Below, one piece after another: positions 59,867 to 64,000 of a DNA stretch of 64,000 nucleotides (position 1 is the stretch's first letter; each line of letters starts with the position of its first letter). The stretch comes from Topomyia yanbarensis. Taxonomy: Eukaryota; Arthropoda; Insecta; Diptera; Culicidae. Below the pieces are notes generated by a model. The model worked only from the letters and a program-made list of their open reading frames with translations, ran no database searches and had not been told where the DNA came from. The stretch lies in NCBI RefSeq assembly GCF_030247195.1, contig NC_080671.1, positions 12,539,343-12,603,342 on the forward strand. The letters run 5' to 3'. Made by a program: the position numbers and the translations under genes.

Positions 59867-60110
59867 GGTAAAATGGATTCAAACACAACTCCAAAATCTT
59901 AAAACATGCTTCAATAAAAACGTTTCGTGACTTACAATTTGCGAAAACGGTGTCACTACGTTTTATTCCATCGTCGCGCAACGAATGAAAGTGGCTCATT
60001 ATTTAGCGGAAGATGTACAGTTGCACAGTTAATTTTGCGTCTTTATTTACTGTATATCACTATTCGCACCTTCCTTTGGTGAATCATTACCCCCAATTCA
60101 TGCACTCATA

Positions 60111-60155
60111 TGCTAATTGTTTGTCTTTTGTATCTTCTCTTTATTGCAGGTGAGT
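60111..60155 (+). promoter_or_regulatory. Candidate recursive splice site (ratchet-type site 3)
   Basis: TGCTAAT (60111-60117) matches the insect branch-point consensus. A pyrimidine-rich tract (TTGTCTTTTGTATCTTCTCT then TTATT) ends in GCAG at 60149, and the next six bases are GTGAGT, a near-ideal donor. An acceptor followed directly by a donor, with no exon between, is the defining structure of a ratchet point in long Drosophila introns. Confidence 0.5.
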
Positions 60156-61206
60156 GTGTAATAATCAACCAATTTTGCTTGTGGGCTACATGACGGACCG
60201 GGACCAGGAAGTACATCACTAAATATAAAAATTGTTTCATAGCAGATTCAAATTTTCTATTCGTGTGAGTTTCGTAATTTGGTACCAGGTATTTTGCTAC
60301 CAAAAAAGTTTTTTCTTATTTAAACAACAAATTTACAGATATTAATTATAAATAATATCATCATTGCTGTGGCCGATCAATCCAAGTGATCCGAATCATG
60401 ACTAAATGGAAATCGGTTACTCGATCTTAGTCCGCCATTCTCTAGTCTCGTTGAGCGATCGCCGCATGCACATTTTCCTCGATTGTACAAAACCAGCGAG
60501 AACAGGGTCTACCCTGAAGTTCGACGAGTTCTTCCAGATATATCAATTCGTCGACAGCCTTATACCGCACCCTGTCCATTTCTAGATCTGAAAGAATACC
60601 GATCAACTACCACGTATTTAGTTTTGTCAGAGTTTATAGTACGATTCCCGCAGCCTTCCTTTTAAATGTGTCAACAGTTGTTACGGCATTTAATTAGCAT
60701 GGGACTGGAACGTAAAGTATATTTTTCAATATTAAGAGCCATAGTACTAAAGGAAGAGCAAGGAGTTGTAGGGAGAAAGTTTAGAAAAGCGTGGAAGGAT
60801 CATGTATGCAAGCTTAGAGCTTACCGGCGACTTAACTATTTGTCTGCTACCGTATGAGTCAAGATCTTTTGGCATTGGAAATGCGAATCACCAGAGTCTA
60901 CGGCATGTCCGGACAAGCGTAAAGTAACTTGTTACTTCATGCTGTCGGAACCGACCGAAAAAAAAATTCCTTTCAAATGACACAAATGTCTCTTCCACTG
61001 CTCTGCGATCAACGTCGGTGATGCCAATGACCGTTGTTTTGCGCATCATTTCTTCGTATCGAGTTTTCGGGCGCTATGTTGAACAATAGATTAGAGTGCA
61101 TCGCCCTTCTTCAATGCACATTTTCAAATAACGTCTTGAAGGTATCGGATGTCTATCCGGCTATTTTGAAGCTTGATTTTACCTCTCCAGTGTCATACAA
61201 ATCAGC
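60156..61206. other. Unassigned DNA
   Basis: Frames at 60483-60665 and 60666-60857 are adjacent on the plus strand but show no recognisable domain and are interrupted by a stop. No RNA gene recognised. Confidence 0.3.
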
Positions 61207-61733
61207 TTAACCCTTTCATGCCCAACTTTTTTCTAGTGCATGTAGGGTTTCAAAACTATTTTTGCTTGAAAACGGTTGGCTCAAGAAACACGAAAAGCCT
61301 ATTTTCATAAAGATAGGTGCTTCCATGGCAGTGCTAGATGCTGGTCAATTTTTACTTTCTAATGGTCAATACAATTCTCCTAGAATAATTTCAATAGCCT
61401 AATTACGTGGAAAACGTAGCCAACTACAGTCTAAATTGGTAAGTTTTATCAGTTTTCAATAATATTGTACCATAACAAAGATATATGAAAAAATCATTTT
61501 CCGTCGTCAGCGCAAACTGTCCCTGGCAGCACTGCTCCATCGGAATCCAATCAGACTACTTGCAATAACTTCAGTTCTAGAGCTGATCCTTGTAACTGTT
61601 AATACTCAAATTAAAGGCAATAATCACATTAATAAGCCTTACTTGTTTTTGTGTGCAAATCTCGCCTCATTCAAAAGTTATAGCTGTTTAATAACGTTGT
61701 TGTCCACAAACAACATGGGCATGAATGCGTTAA
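61207..61733 (+). mobile_element. piggyBac-type MITE, copy 3, best preserved
   Basis: TTAA stands at both ends (61207-61210 and 61730-61733). The inverted ends read TTAACCCTTTCATGCCCA at the left and TTAACGCATTCATGCCCA at the right from the other strand, two differences in 18. TTAA target and CCC-type ends fit piggyBac transposition. The interior is shared with copies at 5262-5797 and 16804-17313. No transposase frame. Confidence 0.85.
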
Positions 61734-62039
61734 TCAGTTTTGTCGGAAAGACATGCTCACGCATTATCTGCCACAGTATCCCGCCTAGTGGCCGAAGGCC
61801 GGACAAAACCTATATTTAAAATATTTATATTCTTTATTTTTCTTAGGTTTCTTATGTATTGAATAACATATTCTTAAAATTTTGTGACCACTGAATGAGA
61901 AGCAGATTTTTAATAGCAGTTTATACGTCGCTGTATCAGAGAATTCAAATGATATTCATTTTCGAAATCACTGTATCTATCTTCACTTCAAAAACATGTT
62001 GCACTTTCAATTTTAATTGGTTAGCCGTTTAGGTGCTGA

Positions 62040-62745
62040 TTCCCTGAGCCATTCAGCTGATGTTTCCGTGAGTCATTGAGCTCCCGGCCTTATCACGATC
62101 CGCTTGGATAGTGCTCAATGGTGAACTCATCCTACTCCGACCGATAGTTCCCCGACGGAGGAATTTCCCCCGACACCGATACCCGCTTTCTTGCACCATT
62201 CAGCTCCTAGCTTTACCGCTTATCCTACTCCGACTGAGAGTTCCCCGACAACGGAATTTCTTTCGTTACCGGTGTTTGTTTCGTGAGCCAATTAGCTCCC
62301 CTTTTCGTCACGATTCTGTCGGGTAGTCCACGGCTCCGAATCTACCCTATCGTGAATTCCCCGGCGGTAGACCGCTCCCGATACCCATGTACGTTTCTGT
62401 GAGCCATTTAGCTCCCCGCTTCGTCTACTCGGTGTAGTCCCCGGCGGTGGACCTAGCCTACTCAACGGCCAGCCAGCAGGTGCTGAGGTCCATCCAGCGA
62501 TTCCGGGTGGAGCGTAACTTCCGGTTCACTGGCGCCCAACGACCCACTTCTGGCTATTCGACGCGGTCTACTCGGTCTAATCCCCGGCTGTCGATGACGT
62601 CCGGTTCGCTGGCGCCCCGACGACCCGAGCCCGGTGCTACATCGCGTACTACTCAACTGGTCCCCGGCGGTGGACCCAGTCTACACCGTCGGTGAGTTTC
62701 TCGGTGGCGGAATTTCTCCCGAAACCCTATTTGTGGTTCCACTGC
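62040..62745 (-). repeat. Degenerate tandem repeat, probable 3' tail of the R1-type element
   Basis: Written on the plus strand, GTGAGCCATTTAGCTCCCC-like phrases recur at about 62071, 62193, 62284 and 62398, and GTTCCCCGACGG or GTCCCCGGCGGTGGAC phrases recur between and after them through 62680. The unit is about 90-120 bp and badly eroded. It lies immediately downstream of the R1-type reading frame on the minus strand, where a 3' untranslated region belongs. Confidence 0.65.
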
Positions 62746-62751
62746 GGCGTT

Positions 62752-64000
62752 CTAACCAATGTCGTTACTTTGTTGGTCCCTTCGCCACTTCCTCTTCAGC
62801 TCAGAGAGTATACTCGTAACCACTCTGTTGACAGCGTACCAGATACGCTCGTCGCGGCACATCTCTTCGACGTTATTGTCCACTGTCACACCAGGCATAC
62901 CCCTTCGGACTTCCTCGAATCTAGGGCATTCGAAGACTACATGTTCCGGCGTCTCTTGCACGTTCACACACTCCGGGCAAAGGGGTGACGAAGCGTGTCC
63001 AAACCGATGCAGGTACTTCCGGAAGCATCCGTGCCCTGACAAAAACTGCGTCAAATGGAAGTTCACCTCTCCATGTTTTCTATGTACCCAAGCACACACA
63101 TTTGGGATGAGTCGATGGGTCCACCTTCCTTTCTCCGCGTTGTCCCACTCTTGCTGCCACTTAGCCAACGACTCAGACCAGTCTCCTTGCATTACATTCA
63201 TTTCTCCGCTGGTAGCATACCACGTCCTCAGTCAGAGTGATGCAGATGGTAATCATCCCGGCAATTACACATACCGCCTCCGACGATATCGTTCTATTCG
63301 CACTCGCGACACGAACAGCCATTAGGCGAAACGTGCTTGTCAACTTCGTCCGGTTCCGCTTTGAGTTCAGCTCAGCAGCCCAGGCCGGTACTCCATACCT
63401 CAGTATTGAGGATGAGACACCCGCCAGGAGACGTCTCGTGCTCTCTTGCTACTCCGTGATTCGGCATGATCCTTGCCAATGCGTTAGTTGTCCTCGCAGC
63501 CTTCTCACATACATAATCGACAAGGCTGTTGTAATTTAACCGATCGTCGACCATCACACCCAGGTGATTCAGCGCACGCATCGATGGGATAAACTGTCCC
63601 CCTACGCTGATCTCGACATGCTGGATTTTTTTTTACAGTTGCTGACCAGCACTACCTCAGTCTTGTGATGAGCCAGCTGCAACTTGTCTTCAGCCATCCA
63701 GGTTTTCACGATGTCTATTGTCTCTGCCGTCAACACCTCCACCTCCTCAAGGGTCTCGCCGGTTATCGGCAGGACAGCATCATCTGCAAAACCGACGATC
63801 TCAACTCCTCTGGGCAGTTCCAGTGTTAACACTCCGTTGTACATTATATTTCAGAGCGTTGGGCCGAGTATGGAGCCCTGAGGTACTCCCGCCGTGACCC
63901 TAATCGACCTCTTCCCGATGTTCGTTTCGTCGGTTCTGGAAGTAACTTTCCAGAATCTTGTACAGATAGTCCGGAACCCGCATTCTGTGCAGCGCTGCGG
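62752..64000 (-). pseudogene. R1-type non-LTR retrotransposon ORF2, 3' part, broken, running off the window
   Basis: From the window edge inwards the minus strand reads VPDYLYKILESYFQNRR, GVPQGSILGPTL, stop, NIMYNGVLTLELP, VEIVGFADDAVLPITGE with the catalytic aspartates (around 63760-63790), KTWMAEDKLQLAHHKTEVVL, LNHLGVMVDDRLNYNSLVDY, RTISSEAVCVIAGMI, then KGRWTHRLIPNVCAWVHRKH, HLTQFLSGHGCFRKYLHRFG and a C-x2-C-x8-H-x4-C zinc motif (CPEC...H...C). This is the palm, thumb and C-terminal zinc region of an R1-clade protein in full order. At least three frame changes and a TGG-to-TGA stop in GPTLWNIM break it. The last 149 codons (62752-63201) are open. Plus-strand frames over the same span, up to 188 codons, are shadows. 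Confidence 0.9.

Noticed and set aside
62759..63325. Longest open frame in the window (188 codons, plus strand)
   Set aside because: It lies antisense to the R1-type reverse transcriptase, whose minus-strand translation carries clear conserved motifs; the plus-strand reading has none.
1..64000. tRNA, rRNA and snRNA genes
   Set aside because: I looked for B-box-like GGTTCGAATCC phrases and for ribosomal wording; nothing formed a convincing cloverleaf or matched ribosomal RNA. A covariance search could still find divergent ones.

Overview
This is AT-rich, gene-poor eukaryotic DNA. Open frames are short and scattered, and I recognise no operon, no bacterial-style gene and no intact cellular protein-coding gene. 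The repeat content (RTE-, LOA/I- and R1-type non-LTR retrotransposon remnants, Tc1/mariner-type transposase remnants, hAT-, piggyBac- and pogo-type non-autonomous DNA elements, a Penelope-like insertion and several foldback elements) fits a dipteran with a large, transposon-rich genome. A culicine (Aedes-like) mosquito is my best guess from the repeat style, but that is inference. The window is probably intergenic or, more likely, part of very long intron(s) of a plus-strand gene, because strong plus-strand splice signals occur without surrounding coding sequence.

Layout. 0-8 kb: remnants of a dispersed repeat, here called family X. One X copy (about 4060-7745) is split by a pogo-like element with TA duplications (4233-6322), which itself contains a piggyBac-type MITE (5262-5797); a small hAT-type MITE (6722-6954) sits further along the same X copy. 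9.0-9.4 kb: a minus-strand fragment of a non-LTR ORF1 (gag-like) protein. 16.5-17.6 kb: a diverged tandem array of about 117-bp units broken by a second copy of the piggyBac-type MITE. 20.2 kb: a 131-bp TTAA MITE. 24.3-25.8 kb: a 1465-bp foldback element with 9-bp target duplications. 26.0-29.4 kb: another X copy carrying a mariner-like element that was itself split by an RTE insertion, plus a Penelope-like insertion with two inverted hammerhead-ribozyme-like cores. 34.3-35.0 kb: a third kind of large palindrome with G-rich ends. 40.3-41.1 kb: a dead Tc1/mariner transposase. 41.5-43.0 kb: two more ORF1 fragments. 44.9-46.8 kb: an LOA/I-type reverse transcriptase fragment next to a 1175-bp hAT-type foldback element with perfect 8-bp target duplications. 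49.7-51.4 kb: a further X copy. 51.9-52.7 kb: a dead RTE reverse transcriptase. 53.4-55.2 kb: a fourth large palindromic element. 59 kb: a small palindromic insertion with 12-bp flanking repeats. 61.2-61.7 kb: the best preserved piggyBac-type MITE. 62.0-64.0 kb: the 3' part of an R1-type retrotransposon on the minus strand, with a repetitive 3' tail, running off the window edge.

The nested insertions give a relative chronology: family X is oldest; DNA elements and the Penelope-like insertion entered X later; the RTE and one piggyBac-type MITE entered those elements later still. Several insertions can be checked inside the window because a paralogous X copy preserves the empty site.

The most interesting non-transposon signal is a set of plus-strand splice-acceptor sequences followed directly by a splice-donor-like sequence (junctions at 14127, 38321 and 60149, about 22-24 kb apart). 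This is the arrangement of recursive-splicing ratchet points in long insect introns. No experiment or search was possible; all names rest on motifs read by eye.
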